From an uncultured Gammaproteobacteria bacterium (GTDB lineage Bacteria > Pseudomonadota > Gammaproteobacteria > Pseudomonadales > Pseudohongiellaceae), in NCBI GenBank assembly GCA_913054495.1, contig CAJXIY010000013.1, positions 1-42,924 on the forward strand: a stretch of 42,924 nt of DNA, written 5' to 3'. Within the stretch, counting starts at the first letter, position 1. The number at the start of each line of letters is the position of its first letter. A model generated the notes under the pieces. It worked only from the letters and a program-made list of their open reading frames with translations, did no database searches and was not told the DNA's origin. A program made the translations under genes and the position numbers. Below are positions 7,679-16,508 of this stretch, in pieces.

Positions 7679-10600
7679 ATGGGAAATTATATAGACGCAG
7701 CAGTTTCAAGATCCCGCACCACCCTGAGTGTGTTTGCGGCTACCATGCTGGTGGGCTTTGTTTCATACCTGGCGATTCCGGTGGAGTTGTATCCGGATGT
7801 TCAGGTGCCTCTCATCGTCAGCACTATTATCCATGAGGGTATCTCTCCGGAGGATGCGGAACGCCTGCTGGCCAAACCTGCAGAACTCGAATTGAAACTG
7901 GTCGACGGTATCGTCGAGGTCACGTCGTTCTCCAGCGAGGGAGCGGCGACGATCATGATCGAGTTCGACATCGATTTCGATAGCCAGAATGCCCTGAGTG
8001 AAGTCCGGGAAGCCATTAACCGCGCCAAGGTGCGATTCCCGCAATCCACCGAAGAACCCATTATCCAGGAAGCCTCCGCGGTTGACATGCCTATCGTGCA
8101 GATTGCTATTGGCGGTGAGGGCGTGCCCGAACGGGTATTGCTGCGTATCGCAGAAGACCTGCAGCGGGAAATTGAAATTTTACCCCAGGTGCTGGAGGCG
8201 GTAATGGTCGGCAATCGCCAGGAACTGCTGGAGGTCGTGATCGATCCATCGAAGCTGGAAACCTACGGCATACCCAATAGCGCGATTGTACAAGCCGTAA
8301 TCAGTAATAATCGCTTGATTGCCGCCGGCCAGGTAGACACCGGCCGGGGTAGTTTCTCAATTAAGGTGCCGGGTCTGATAGAAACCGCTAATGATCTGTT
8401 CACCCTACCCATCGCATCTAATGACATGGGGGTGTTGACGCTAGCGGACATCGCCGACGTGCGACGGACCTTTAAAGACGCCACCCGCTTCGCCTATACC
8501 AACGGTTCGCAATCGATTTCATTGAATGTAATGAAACGCAAGGGTGCGAACCTGATCGAGGCGATGGAAGAAATCGATGCCCTGGTGGAAGAAATGCGGC
8601 CTTCCCTGCCACCGGCGATCTCACTGTCTTATGTCAACAATACAGCCCCCATGGTGCTGGAGCAAAACATGGGCCTGCAGGGAAACATGGCAACTGCCAT
8701 GGTGCTGGTTCTCATCGTTGTCATCGCCTCGGTTGGCGTGCGTTCTGGATTGCTGGTGACCATGGCCGTGCCTTTTTCTTTCTTCTTTGCCTTCATCGTC
8801 ATCACGCTATTGGGTTTTACTTATAACTTCATGGTGATCTTCGGTCTGCTGTTGGGCCTGGGCATGTTGATCGACGGCGCTATCGTAATGGTGGAATACG
8901 CCGATCGCAAGATGGCGGAGGGACTCAATAGCCACGAAGCCTACAGGGAATCTGTGCGGCGGATGTTCTGGCCTATCCTCGCTTCCACCGCCACCACGCT
9001 GGCTGCATTCCTCCCTATCATGTTCTGGCCAGGTGTCGCTGGCCAGTTCATGAGTTATTTACCCATAACCGTGTTCGCGGTATTAACCGGCTCCCTGTTC
9101 TACGCGCTGTTGTTTGCACCGACCATAGGTGCCCTGATCGGAAAATCCAGTGATGCCGACAAAACCTATTTGCGCAACCTGGAAGAGGGTGACCCGGACA
9201 AAGTCACCGGAATCACGGGTCTGTACGCGCGCCTGCTGAAATTTGCGGTTAAGATTCCACTTACGGTACTGACACTGAGTATCGTCACCCTGGTTACCAT
9301 TGTTTTCGCCTACGGTCGATTCGGCGCGGGCGTCGAATTTTTCGTGGCGACGGAGCCGATGCAGACCCAGATTCAGATATTTGCCCGTGGCAATTTCTCA
9401 CCGGCAGAGTTAAGGGATGTGATGCTGGACGCCGAGGATCGCATCCGGGAAGTCGGTCTGTTCTCGGGCATCATGACCCAGTCCGGTGCCGGTCAACAGA
9501 TGTCGGGGAGCGGACAATCCGCCCCGGACTTAATCGGCACAATATTCGTGGAGATGACCGATCGCCGGACTCGGGACGAAGATGGATTCGAGATTGAGAA
9601 TCTGTATCGCCAGGCCATTACCGGAATCCCCGGCGTTCGGGCCGAAATCGTTTCTGTGGAACAGGGCCCACCGGTAGGCAAGGAAATCCAGGTGGAACTG
9701 TCTGGCGACGATCTCGATCTGTTATTTTCAGAAGCGGCTCGCATTCGTGACTTCATGGAAAACCAGATGACCGGTCTCATCGATATCGACGACACCGCAC
9801 CAATTCCAGGCATCGAATGGGAAATCAAGGTGGATCGAGCGCAGGCTGCGATGCTCGGTGCCAGCATGGCGGAAATCGGCACGGCGATTCAGCTCATGAC
9901 CAATGGCGTTTTCATGGGAGATTACCGTCCCAACGATAGCGAAGAAGAAGTGGACATTCGCGTGCGCTACCCAGTGGAGTATCGAGGCATTAATCAACTG
10001 GATACGATCCGCATCAGCACGGCCAACGGACCGGTACCCATGAGCAGCTTCGTGACTCGCGAAGCCAAGCCCAAGGTAGGTTCGATTCAACGCGTCAATG
10101 GCGAGAGGGTGGTACTGGTACGAGCCAATCCGGCGCCGGGTATTATCGCCGATAACAAGTTACAGGAACTGGAGCAGTATCTCGCCGACTTTCCGCTGGT
10201 TAGCGGCGTTTATTTCCAGTTCCGAGGCGCCAATGAAGAGCAGGAACAGTCGGCTGCCTTCCTGATGCAGGCCTTTGCCCTGTCCATGGCACTGATGGCA
10301 ATTCTGCTGGTGACCCAGTTCAACAGCTTTTACCAAGCACTGTTGATTCTTTCTGCGGTGTTGTTATCGACGACTGGCGTATTATTAGGCCTACTAATCA
10401 CCGGCCAGCCGTTCAGCGTGATGTTGACCGGGATAGGTATCGTCGCCCTGGCTGGAATTATCGTGAATAATAATATCGTCTTGATCGACACCTTCAATCA
10501 TTTACGTAAACAGCATACGGAGTGGTCGCTGGAGGAAATCATTGTCCACACCGGTGTACAGAGACTACGCCCGGTGTTCCTCACCACGTTTACCACCGGC

Positions 10601-10846
10601 TTTGGCCTGTTACCCCTGGCCCTGAATATTTCCTTCGATCTGTTCGGTGCCGAGATCGAGTTTGGCGGTCCCATCGCCTCCCAGTGGCAGGGACTCGCCT
10701 CCACCATCGTCTTTGGGCTGTCCTTCGCGACTATTCTTACCCTGATCGTTACCCCTTCGATGCTGGCTCTACCCGCTTACTTGCGTGCGATGATCAGACG
10801 GACTCCGCGGCCGATTCCACGCGTGGAACCAAGTTTGAGCAGTTAG
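7679..10846 (+). CDS. RND efflux transporter permease (AcrB/CzcA superfamily)
   Basis: At 1055 residues it has the normal RND size: TM1 near 12-33, a large periplasmic loop, TM2-6 (about 335-480), a second loop, and TM7-12. VELYPDVQVPLIVSTIIHEG after TM1 is typical. The proton-relay segment in TM4 reads LGMLIDGAIVMVEY (Asp399-Gly400). HAE1 drug pumps usually have Asp-Asp here, whereas Asp-Gly is seen in heavy-metal and other RND branches, so the substrate class is uncertain. TM10 carries GIIVNNNIVLIDT. It works with the adaptor encoded directly upstream as a proton-driven exporter and probably uses a TolC-like channel encoded elsewhere. Confidence 0.93.
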   Translation: MGNYIDAAVSRSRTTLSVFAATMLVGFVSYLAIPVELYPDVQVPLIVSTIIHEGISPEDAERLLAKPAELELKLVDGIVEVTSFSSEGAATIMIEFDIDFDSQNALSEVREAINRAKVRFPQSTEEPIIQEASAVDMPIVQIAIGGEGVPERVLLRIAEDLQREIEILPQVLEAVMVGNRQELLEVVIDPSKLETYGIPNSAIVQAVISNNRLIAAGQVDTGRGSFSIKVPGLIETANDLFTLPIASNDMGVLTLADIADVRRTFKDATRFAYTNGSQSISLNVMKRKGANLIEAMEEIDALVEEMRPSLPPAISLSYVNNTAPMVLEQNMGLQGNMATAMVLVLIVVIASVGVRSGLLVTMAVPFSFFFAFIVITLLGFTYNFMVIFGLLLGLGMLIDGAIVMVEYADRKMAEGLNSHEAYRESVRRMFWPILASTATTLAAFLPIMFWPGVAGQFMSYLPITVFAVLTGSLFYALLFAPTIGALIGKSSDADKTYLRNLEEGDPDKVTGITGLYARLLKFAVKIPLTVLTLSIVTLVTIVFAYGRFGAGVEFFVATEPMQTQIQIFARGNFSPAELRDVMLDAEDRIREVGLFSGIMTQSGAGQQMSGSGQSAPDLIGTIFVEMTDRRTRDEDGFEIENLYRQAITGIPGVRAEIVSVEQGPPVGKEIQVELSGDDLDLLFSEAARIRDFMENQMTGLIDIDDTAPIPGIEWEIKVDRAQAAMLGASMAEIGTAIQLMTNGVFMGDYRPNDSEEEVDIRVRYPVEYRGINQLDTIRISTANGPVPMSSFVTREAKPKVGSIQRVNGERVVLVRANPAPGIIADNKLQELEQYLADFPLVSGVYFQFRGANEEQEQSAAFLMQAFALSMALMAILLVTQFNSFYQALLILSAVLLSTTGVLLGLLITGQPFSVMLTGIGIVALAGIIVNNNIVLIDTFNHLRKQHTEWSLEEIIVHTGVQRLRPVFLTTFTTGFGLLPLALNISFDLFGAEIEFGGPIASQWQGLASTIVFGLSFATILTLIVTPSMLALPAYLRAMIRRTPRPIPRVEPSLSS

Positions 10847-11170
10847 GACCCCCCATCCTGCTAGCCGTGGCATCGCATAATGCTGTCCGCGTGTATGCCT
10901 GTGGGATGCCGCAGTCAATTCCAAGCCAATGTTGAATCAATTTCCGTAAAAAGAAACACATGGCGCTTATTGCATTAGGGACCACCGCAGCAAAGTAGAT
11001 TTGCAGTTTTTAATTGCATCCTGAGCGCCCTCGGTAACGGCAATTAAAGATAGCTGCGGTGATGCCTGCCAGCCATAGACAGGAATCAGAAATAGCCTGT
11101 AATTCAACACCATTCAGAGAAAGATCGGCGTCACGGATATGGCTTCGATAGCACTGAAAATGTAATGAAC

Positions 11171-11197
11171 AACGAGCGAACGCTTGCTCGTTTTTTT
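11171..11197 (+). terminator. Rho-independent terminator
   Basis: AACGAGC (11171-11177) pairs perfectly with GCTCGTT (11186-11192). The stem is extended inward by a G-U and an A-U pair, and seven T follow (11191-11197). It lies 325 bases after the permease stop, so it either ends a long 3' untranslated region of the RND transcript or closes a separate short transcript. Confidence 0.8.
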
Positions 11198-11274
11198 AAC
11201 ATCAACCATTTGTTAGCATTATTTTTTACGCTAGGAGCGAATAAACAATTAAGTTTTGTGACAAATTGTAACCC

Positions 11275-11402
11275 TTGCAAACACTGCAAAACAGCTGTGA
11301 TATTATTTTCCCACTTCGAGCCAGGGGCGCTATGGATACGCCTGTTGACCTCGAAGAGCTAAAGCCAGGAGCTTGGGGGTTTTTCTTTGTTCCCCCCTTT
11401 TC
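11275..11402 (+). ncRNA. Candidate structured small RNA with own promoter and terminator hairpin
   Basis: TTGCAA (11275-11280), a 17-base spacer and TGATAT (11298-11303) could start a transcript near 11310. The RNA would hold a 7-bp helix closing the 5' part (CTTCGAG 11314-11320 with CTCGAAG 11350-11356). Inside it, CAGG[GG]CG (11322-11329) pairs with CGCCTG (11339-11344), with a two-base bulge. AAGC-CAGGA-GCTT (11362-11374) follows, then a terminator-like GGGGG/CCCCC hairpin (11375-11397) and TTTTC. The predicted length is about 90 bases. It does not match the riboswitch or sRNA families I can recall. It lies between convergent genes, so it is not a leader of either. Confidence 0.4.
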
Positions 11403-11581
11403 TAAAGCATTGAGTAACCTTCAAGTTTCCTCTTTAGCGCCATACTCCTCCCGCCTCGTTTTCATTGCTCCGTGTTTATTCGCCCCATAACGGGCAGCTG
11501 CCCATTCCGCCCAATTTCCTCATCGGCCAGACAACAGCCAGGGCGCTCACAGCGTCACAATGTAGATAGGTCACAAAGGAA

Positions 11582-12373
11582 CTAAAATCCATCAAGCTCC
11601 GCAAGTAGGGGACTACGACTACGACTGCGATTGCGATCGCGGCGCAATTTTTTCTGCCTGTCCATCATTTCCTTATTGAGGCCGGAAGCGAGATATAATT
11701 GCCGCTCACAGAGGGCGATGTTTCGATATAGAAAATCGAACTTGGGGTCATCCGCACTCAGGGTGAGCTTGGCTACCTTGAGCCTTAGATGGAAGAGTTT
11801 GTTCGCAGTCTGCAGGTGTTCGAAGCGTTTGCCATCCAGATTTACATTAAATGCACTGACATGCCAGGATACGACCTTCTGCAGTCCGGCTTCGAGTCTC
11901 GAGTCATCGATGCCATACAGCCGCTGATAGAGATGCTGCATATAGGCATAGTGATTATCCACATCTTGCCAATTTCTCAAAACCCTCTCGCTGGCAATGA
12001 GCTTGTCCAACACTGCGATCTGGGATTCGTGATATAGCCCGTTGTTTATTCTAATGACATGTAGTGCCTGCTTGAAGGTCCGAGCGGCACCTTCATGATC
12101 ACCTATTCTCTGCTGCAGATCCCCCAGGTCCCCCAGGGGCTCCATCAAACGGTAATCGTAGGGCCCAAAGTCGGCTTGCAGTTTCGTCACCGACCCCGCA
12201 CCGTCATCCATGAACAGGCTTGCGTCGTTAAATTCTGAGTTTGTGGATTGGGCATTAAGACTATTGGAAAGGAGGACGAGGGAAACAACTGGCACAAAGT
12301 ATATGGCCAAAGTCACAAATTTAGTCTTCAGGAGGTGGCTTGAAGCTTGTAATACTTCTTCTAATTTCTTCAT
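11582..12373 (-). CDS. Exported TPR-like protein of unknown function
   Basis: I chose the ATG at 12373 (263 residues) because a promoter-like pair ends only about 20 bases upstream and the longer GTG-started version would begin inside it. A long basic N-terminus precedes a hydrophobic segment (FVTLAIYFVPVVSLVLLSNSLNAQ), which acts as a signal peptide or anchor. The middle has TPR-like helices (YRLMEPLGDLGDLQQRIGDHEGAARTFKQALHV and the following pair). The last 25 residues are strongly basic with Arg-Ser repeats (RNRSRSRSP). It lies 140 bases downstream of the MoxR operon but seems to have its own promoter. No enzymatic motif is visible. Confidence 0.7.
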   Translation of the reverse strand: MKKLEEVLQASSHLLKTKFVTLAIYFVPVVSLVLLSNSLNAQSTNSEFNDASLFMDDGAGSVTKLQADFGPYDYRLMEPLGDLGDLQQRIGDHEGAARTFKQALHVIRINNGLYHESQIAVLDKLIASERVLRNWQDVDNHYAYMQHLYQRLYGIDDSRLEAGLQKVVSWHVSAFNVNLDGKRFEHLQTANKLFHLRLKVAKLTLSADDPKFDFLYRNIALCERQLYLASGLNKEMMDRQKKLRRDRNRSRSRSPLLAELDGF

Positions 12374-12395
12374 GCGGCGACGCCCTTGAGTTAGC

Positions 12396-12424
12396 ACTAT
12401 CGCGCAATAAATCTAGAGGTTCAA
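12396..12424 (-). promoter_or_regulatory. Candidate sigma-70 promoter for the TPR-like gene
   Basis: On the minus strand, TTGAAC (12424-12419) is followed by a 17-base spacer and GATAGT (12401-12396). Four of six bases match in each hexamer. The predicted start, near 12389, is 16 bases before the ATG at 12373. Confidence 0.4.
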
Positions 12425-12514
12425 TAGAAACCCAAATAAATTTTCCCTCAGCGTGAATACATTATCAAATTTGGTTTTTTTCTTCTTTATTTTCAATAGC
12501 TTAAATGTATTCTC

Positions 12515-14539
12515 CTAGCGATAGGTCCGATTCGCTATCACCGCCTCGACCAGCAGCAACAACATGACCAGGCTCAAGATCCACCACCAGAGTCGCTGCG
12601 GTCGTTCCAGTTCTTCAATCAACTGGGCCGTTCGTACTTCTGAAGATTGGTTAGGATTGGTATCGGGATTGATGATCGCGTCATACAGGCTTGCAACCGC
12701 GGTGCGGGCGAAATTGGATTCCTCCGGCAAGATATTTACCGCATAGCTTAGTTCCAGATCATCCACTGTCACCGAAATTAAACCGGGCCTGGTGGCGGTG
12801 ATAACGAAGCTGTCGTTATTGAACGCCAACGCAGTGCCATCGGCGCCGATCGCAGTCACAGAGTCCGACCTGCCGCTGGGGTCCAGTGAGAAACTGTCTC
12901 CCACCTGATAGGCTCGCTGCTGGGTTTCCGATTGCACCAGGTGGCGCAGGGTTTCATGCACGAAGGGTAGAAAAAGACCCTGTAGCGCCAGATTATTCCA
13001 CTCCAGATCCAGCGTGGAGGCAAACAGAATTACCTTGCCGTCTCCGACGGCGCGTTCCACCAGCGCCGCCTCGGCGTTATCGAATTGCATCAGCACATCG
13101 GCAGCGGCATCAGGAAGCAGTGACCAGTGCCCCTGAAATCGGGCGGACCAATCACTGGATAGCGGTCTGAGGATCGGATGGCGACGATCGAAGTCAGCGA
13201 TCACCAGATAATCGTCACGACTCAACAGCCCCGGATCCTGCAACAAAGCGGGTGTGATGCTGGCAAACTGCCGATTAAACACTTCCGAGTCAACCCTGTC
13301 GCCTGGGGCCAGTAATAGACTGCCACCAGATTGCACATAGGCCGTTATCGCATCGGCCTGGCTGCTGTTGAGATTACCCACATTCAACAATACGGCGACA
13401 TCATTTTGCCGCAGCGACGCGGCACTCAGTGCTGCCGGCTCGATGTGCTCCAGTACGAAGGGAGATTCGGCGGCACTGCTAAGGGCCAACCCAAACCAAT
13501 ATCCCTCATCATCGAACCAGTCATCCGACGCCTCACCATTTACCAGCAGTACACGAATTTTGGGCAGCACATCGACGGTGAAGAAATAGGAATTGTCCGC
13601 GTCGAAACTGTCACCGGTAACTCTTACCTCGCCAACGTGAGTACCCTGAGTATCGAAGGTCACATCGAAGCTAATCACTTCCTCCGATCTGTCGGTCAAA
13701 TCCACAGGGGCGCGATCGATCACCTGACCATCGATACGCAGAGTAATCTCACCGCTATCCAGATACAGCGTTCCTGTAGATCTAACCCGGATGAGTATCT
13801 GCTGCTCGGCTGCATCTTCCAATAATTGCTGCGGTGAACGCACATCGGTGAGTGCCAGGTTACTACTGGATTCGGCACCCACATCGATACCGATAAAGGC
13901 CACGCCCGGCGCCAGCTTCCAGCCCTCTTCCGTCCCCTGCATGGCGATCTGCTGAAAATCGGATATCAGGTAGACGCTGCGATTATCGAAGCGTGAGGTC
14001 TCGAGCAACTGGTCGGCAAGACGTAAATTCGGCATATAGCGAGTGGCGCCATAGCCGGCCTGATCGAGGCCGTTTATGAGGCTACGAACACTGTCCAGAT
14101 CTGTAGTCAACTCTCTCACCACACCCGCCGCGGTCGAGAATTTGATCAGGGCCACCTCGTCGCCGGCGGCGAGATCGTCGATAATCTGCAGGGCCGCAGC
14201 CTTGGCTTCCTCGAAGCTGGTGCCATAGCGCATGCTCATGGAATCATCCAACATGATGACCACCGACTTGGGGTTGGCGTCCAACAGCCGGGCTACAGAC
14301 TGATCCACTAAAGGCCTGGCAAATGCCAGCACCAGCAGAATGATCACCACCGAACGCAACAGTAATAGCAGCCATTGCTGAATGTGCTGAAACAGGATCA
14401 ATTTCTTCGATGTCTTCTTCAGAAATCGAATCGTGCTGAACATCAGCTTCGGTGGCTTCTCTCTGCGGATCAGATGAATCGCAATGGGAATAAGCGCGGC
14501 CAGCAAACCCGTGAGAAATATTGGCGTGAGAAAAACCAT
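12515..14539 (-). CDS. BatA-type membrane protein with von Willebrand A domain
   Basis: The 674-residue protein begins with the BatA/aerotolerance N-terminal segment (FLTPIFLTGLLAALIPIAIHLI, then RREKPPKLMFSTIRFLKKT). A second TM follows (about 55-75), then a vWA domain whose metal-ion site motif DxSxS is DDSMS (98-102). A long beta-rich region follows, with a GATase-like segment (AITAYVQSGGSLLLAPGD near 425), and a final TM (WWWILSLVMLLLLVEAVI). Both ends are therefore in the inner membrane. Its ATG overlaps the DUF58 stop by one base (TAATG), so translation is probably coupled. It is the last gene of the eight-gene MoxR operon. BatA-like proteins are partners of MoxR ATPases in stress-related operons; the ligand here is unknown. 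Confidence 0.85.
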   Translation of the reverse strand: MVFLTPIFLTGLLAALIPIAIHLIRREKPPKLMFSTIRFLKKTSKKLILFQHIQQWLLLLLRSVVIILLVLAFARPLVDQSVARLLDANPKSVVIMLDDSMSMRYGTSFEEAKAAALQIIDDLAAGDEVALIKFSTAAGVVRELTTDLDSVRSLINGLDQAGYGATRYMPNLRLADQLLETSRFDNRSVYLISDFQQIAMQGTEEGWKLAPGVAFIGIDVGAESSSNLALTDVRSPQQLLEDAAEQQILIRVRSTGTLYLDSGEITLRIDGQVIDRAPVDLTDRSEEVISFDVTFDTQGTHVGEVRVTGDSFDADNSYFFTVDVLPKIRVLLVNGEASDDWFDDEGYWFGLALSSAAESPFVLEHIEPAALSAASLRQNDVAVLLNVGNLNSSQADAITAYVQSGGSLLLAPGDRVDSEVFNRQFASITPALLQDPGLLSRDDYLVIADFDRRHPILRPLSSDWSARFQGHWSLLPDAAADVLMQFDNAEAALVERAVGDGKVILFASTLDLEWNNLALQGLFLPFVHETLRHLVQSETQQRAYQVGDSFSLDPSGRSDSVTAIGADGTALAFNNDSFVITATRPGLISVTVDDLELSYAVNILPEESNFARTAVASLYDAIINPDTNPNQSSEVRTAQLIEELERPQRLWWWILSLVMLLLLVEAVIANRTYR

Positions 14540-15432
14540 TAGAAGCTCTTACTCCGCTTTGTTATGTAGGAAGAAAGAGCCTGGTCCAGCGGCTCCCGTG
14601 TATTCATCAAACAATAGTCGATGCCGCTGGTCTGGCATTGTTTCTTGCAATAGGCCAGAAACTCGTTGATGTTTGTCAGGTAGGCCTTTCGAATCGCCGC
14701 GGGCGAAGTAATATACGATTCGTTATTTTCTATATCGATAAATTCTGACGCCTCATTGAATGGAAAATTAAGTTCCGCATCATCCATAATGTGAAAAGTG
14801 ATTATGTCATTACCCATGGCGCGCAGATTCGTGAGGGTGTTAATGATGCGCTCTTCATCGTCGAGCATGTCACTAATCAGGATCACCATACTCTTCTTCT
14901 TGAGAGAGGAAGCGAGATCCGTAAGCGGCTTCACCACGTCTGTCTTCTGCCCCGCTTGCACCCGGGATAGCGCGCGCAGAATTCGCATCAGGTGCAGTTG
15001 TCGGGTTTTCGCCGGGAGGTATTCTCTAATCTCATCATCGAATGTGATCAGCCCTACGGCGTCGCGTTGGCGGGCGATAAAGTAGGCCAGTGCCGATGCC
15101 AGGGTAATACCGTAATCGAGTTTGCTCATGCCGCCGGATGTGTACGCCATGGAAGCACTGGTATCCAGCAAGATCATGCAGCGTACATTGGTCTCATCTT
15201 CGTATTGCTTGATGTAGAGTTTGCCGCTACGGGCGTAGAGCCGCCAGTCCACGTGGCGCATATCATCGCCGCGCTGGTAGTGGCGATAATCATTAAACTC
15301 GACACTAAAGCCCCGGTGTGGGCTCTTGTGTAAACCGGCGAGGAAGCCCTCCACCACAACCCGGGCTCGTAGCTCGAGATTATGGAGGCCGGCTAAAACC
15401 TTGGGGTCGAGAAAATTCAGTGAATCTGACAT
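14539..15432 (-). CDS. DUF58 protein (MoxR-associated, vWA-like)
   Basis: The protein has 297 residues. The DUF58 signature runs from about 40 to 80 (GFSVEFNDYRHYQRGDDMRH, then VDWRLYARSGKLYIKQYEDE). A vWA-like fold follows, with an intact DTSAS metal-site motif at 90-94 and the later strands VGLITFDDE and KSMVILISDMLDD. There is no signal peptide or TM, so it is cytoplasmic. DUF58 proteins are encoded beside MoxR AAA+ ATPases in many bacteria and are thought to link the ATPase to membrane vWA proteins. Here it sits between moxR (31-base gap) and batA (1-base overlap). Confidence 0.9.
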   Translation of the reverse strand: MSDSLNFLDPKVLAGLHNLELRARVVVEGFLAGLHKSPHRGFSVEFNDYRHYQRGDDMRHVDWRLYARSGKLYIKQYEDETNVRCMILLDTSASMAYTSGGMSKLDYGITLASALAYFIARQRDAVGLITFDDEIREYLPAKTRQLHLMRILRALSRVQAGQKTDVVKPLTDLASSLKKKSMVILISDMLDDEERIINTLTNLRAMGNDIITFHIMDDAELNFPFNEASEFIDIENNESYITSPAAIRKAYLTNINEFLAYCKKQCQTSGIDYCLMNTREPLDQALSSYITKRSKSF

Positions 15433-15463
15433 CTTGTTCCAGGTCTAATAACTATTGCGCTCG

Positions 15464-16492
15464 TTAGATATCGGACGCCGGTGCCGGCACTTCATCCAGT
15501 AAACGGCGTATCACATCATCCGTAGTTACCCGTTCCGCCTCGGCATGGAAATTCAGGATTATTCTATGGCGCAATATGGGTGGAGCCAGAGCCCGTACGT
15601 CGCCGTAAGAGACATTGTAGCGCCCGAGCAACAACGCCCGCACCTTGCCCGCCAGGATCAAGTTCTGGGATGCCCTGATACCCCCACCCCAGCTAACCCA
15701 GTCCTTGATAAAGCCTGGTGAACTCTCATTCTGGGGACGGGATGCATGCACCAGGCGGACCGCATACTTGATGACCGCCTCGGCCGCCGGCACCTGCCTG
15801 GCAATTCGTTGAAACTCGATAATATCTTCCCCGCTTATGGGATGAGAGAGCTCGGTTTCATTGGTCTGGGTGGTAGTAGTGACCACGGTGATTTCATCTT
15901 CTTCGGAGAGGTAGCCCAGCTCTATCTTGAACATGAAGCGGTCGAGTTGAGCTTCCGGTAGCGGATAGGTGCCTTCCAGTTCAATCGGGTTCTGGGTGGC
16001 GAGTACGAAGAATGGTGCTGCCACCGGGTAGGTGGTGCCGGCTGCGGTGACCTGTTTCTCTTCCATCGCTTCCAGTAGTGAAGACTGAGTCTTCGGTGGT
16101 GTTCGATTAATTTCATCGGCCAACAGGATATTGGTGAAGATGGGACCCTTGACGAACTTCAGTTTGCGATTGCCGCCGGATTCTTCCACCACCTCCGAGC
16201 CAACGACGTCCGCCGGCATCAGGTCGGGTGTAAATTGAATTCGACTGAAGTTGACCTGCAAGATATCGGCAACCGTTTTAATCAATAGTGTTTTAGCCAG
16301 ACCTGGCACTCCAGTCACCAGACAGTGTCCGCCGGCAAACAAGGCAATAAGCAGTTCATCTATGATCTCTTCCTGTCCGATAATGACTTTTTTGATTTCA
16401 GCGACCATCTGGTCCCTGCCTTCCTGCATCTTTTTAACCAAGCCAAGATCGTCCTGATCTTCGATTACTGCGACTTCTTCTATTTCTGCCAT
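15464..16492 (-). CDS. MoxR-family AAA+ ATPase
   Basis: I chose the ATG at 16492 (342 residues): TCCT on the plus strand (16500-16503) is an AGGA site 7 bases away, and this start avoids overlap with the upstream gene. Walker A is GVPGLAKT (about 61-68), Walker B is ILLADEIN (about 112-119) followed by the conserved RTPPKTQSSLLEAMEE, and sensor 1 lies in ATQNPIELEGTYPLPEAQLDRF. This is a complete MoxR signature. These ATPases work as chaperones that remodel or load cofactors into partner complexes using vWA-domain adaptors. This operon supplies three vWA-like proteins. Confidence 0.95.
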   Translation of the reverse strand: MAEIEEVAVIEDQDDLGLVKKMQEGRDQMVAEIKKVIIGQEEIIDELLIALFAGGHCLVTGVPGLAKTLLIKTVADILQVNFSRIQFTPDLMPADVVGSEVVEESGGNRKLKFVKGPIFTNILLADEINRTPPKTQSSLLEAMEEKQVTAAGTTYPVAAPFFVLATQNPIELEGTYPLPEAQLDRFMFKIELGYLSEEDEITVVTTTTQTNETELSHPISGEDIIEFQRIARQVPAAEAVIKYAVRLVHASRPQNESSPGFIKDWVSWGGGIRASQNLILAGKVRALLLGRYNVSYGDVRALAPPILRHRIILNFHAEAERVTTDDVIRRLLDEVPAPASDI

Positions 16493-16508
16493 GGGTAATT
16501 CCTGTCTA

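Larger units (their letters stand above)
10847..11581. other. 735-base convergent gap: terminator, candidate RNA, small palindrome
   Basis: This gap lies between the RND operon (+) and the TPR-like gene (-). 10847-11165 holds nothing I can support. 11171-11197 is a strong terminator and 11275-11402 a candidate independent RNA (both listed). 11403-11581 has only a perfect 12-base palindrome, GGGCAGCTGCCC (11492-11503). The short ORFs at 11165-11490 overlap these RNA structures and lack protein-like composition. Confidence 0.6.

Noticed and set aside
11310-11402. Cyclic-di-GMP or other known riboswitch
   Set aside because: The conserved core sequences I know are absent, and no gene follows on this strand.
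11165-11490. Two short plus-strand ORFs (65 and 71 residues)
   Set aside because: They overlap the terminator and candidate RNA hairpins and lack ribosome sites and protein-like composition.
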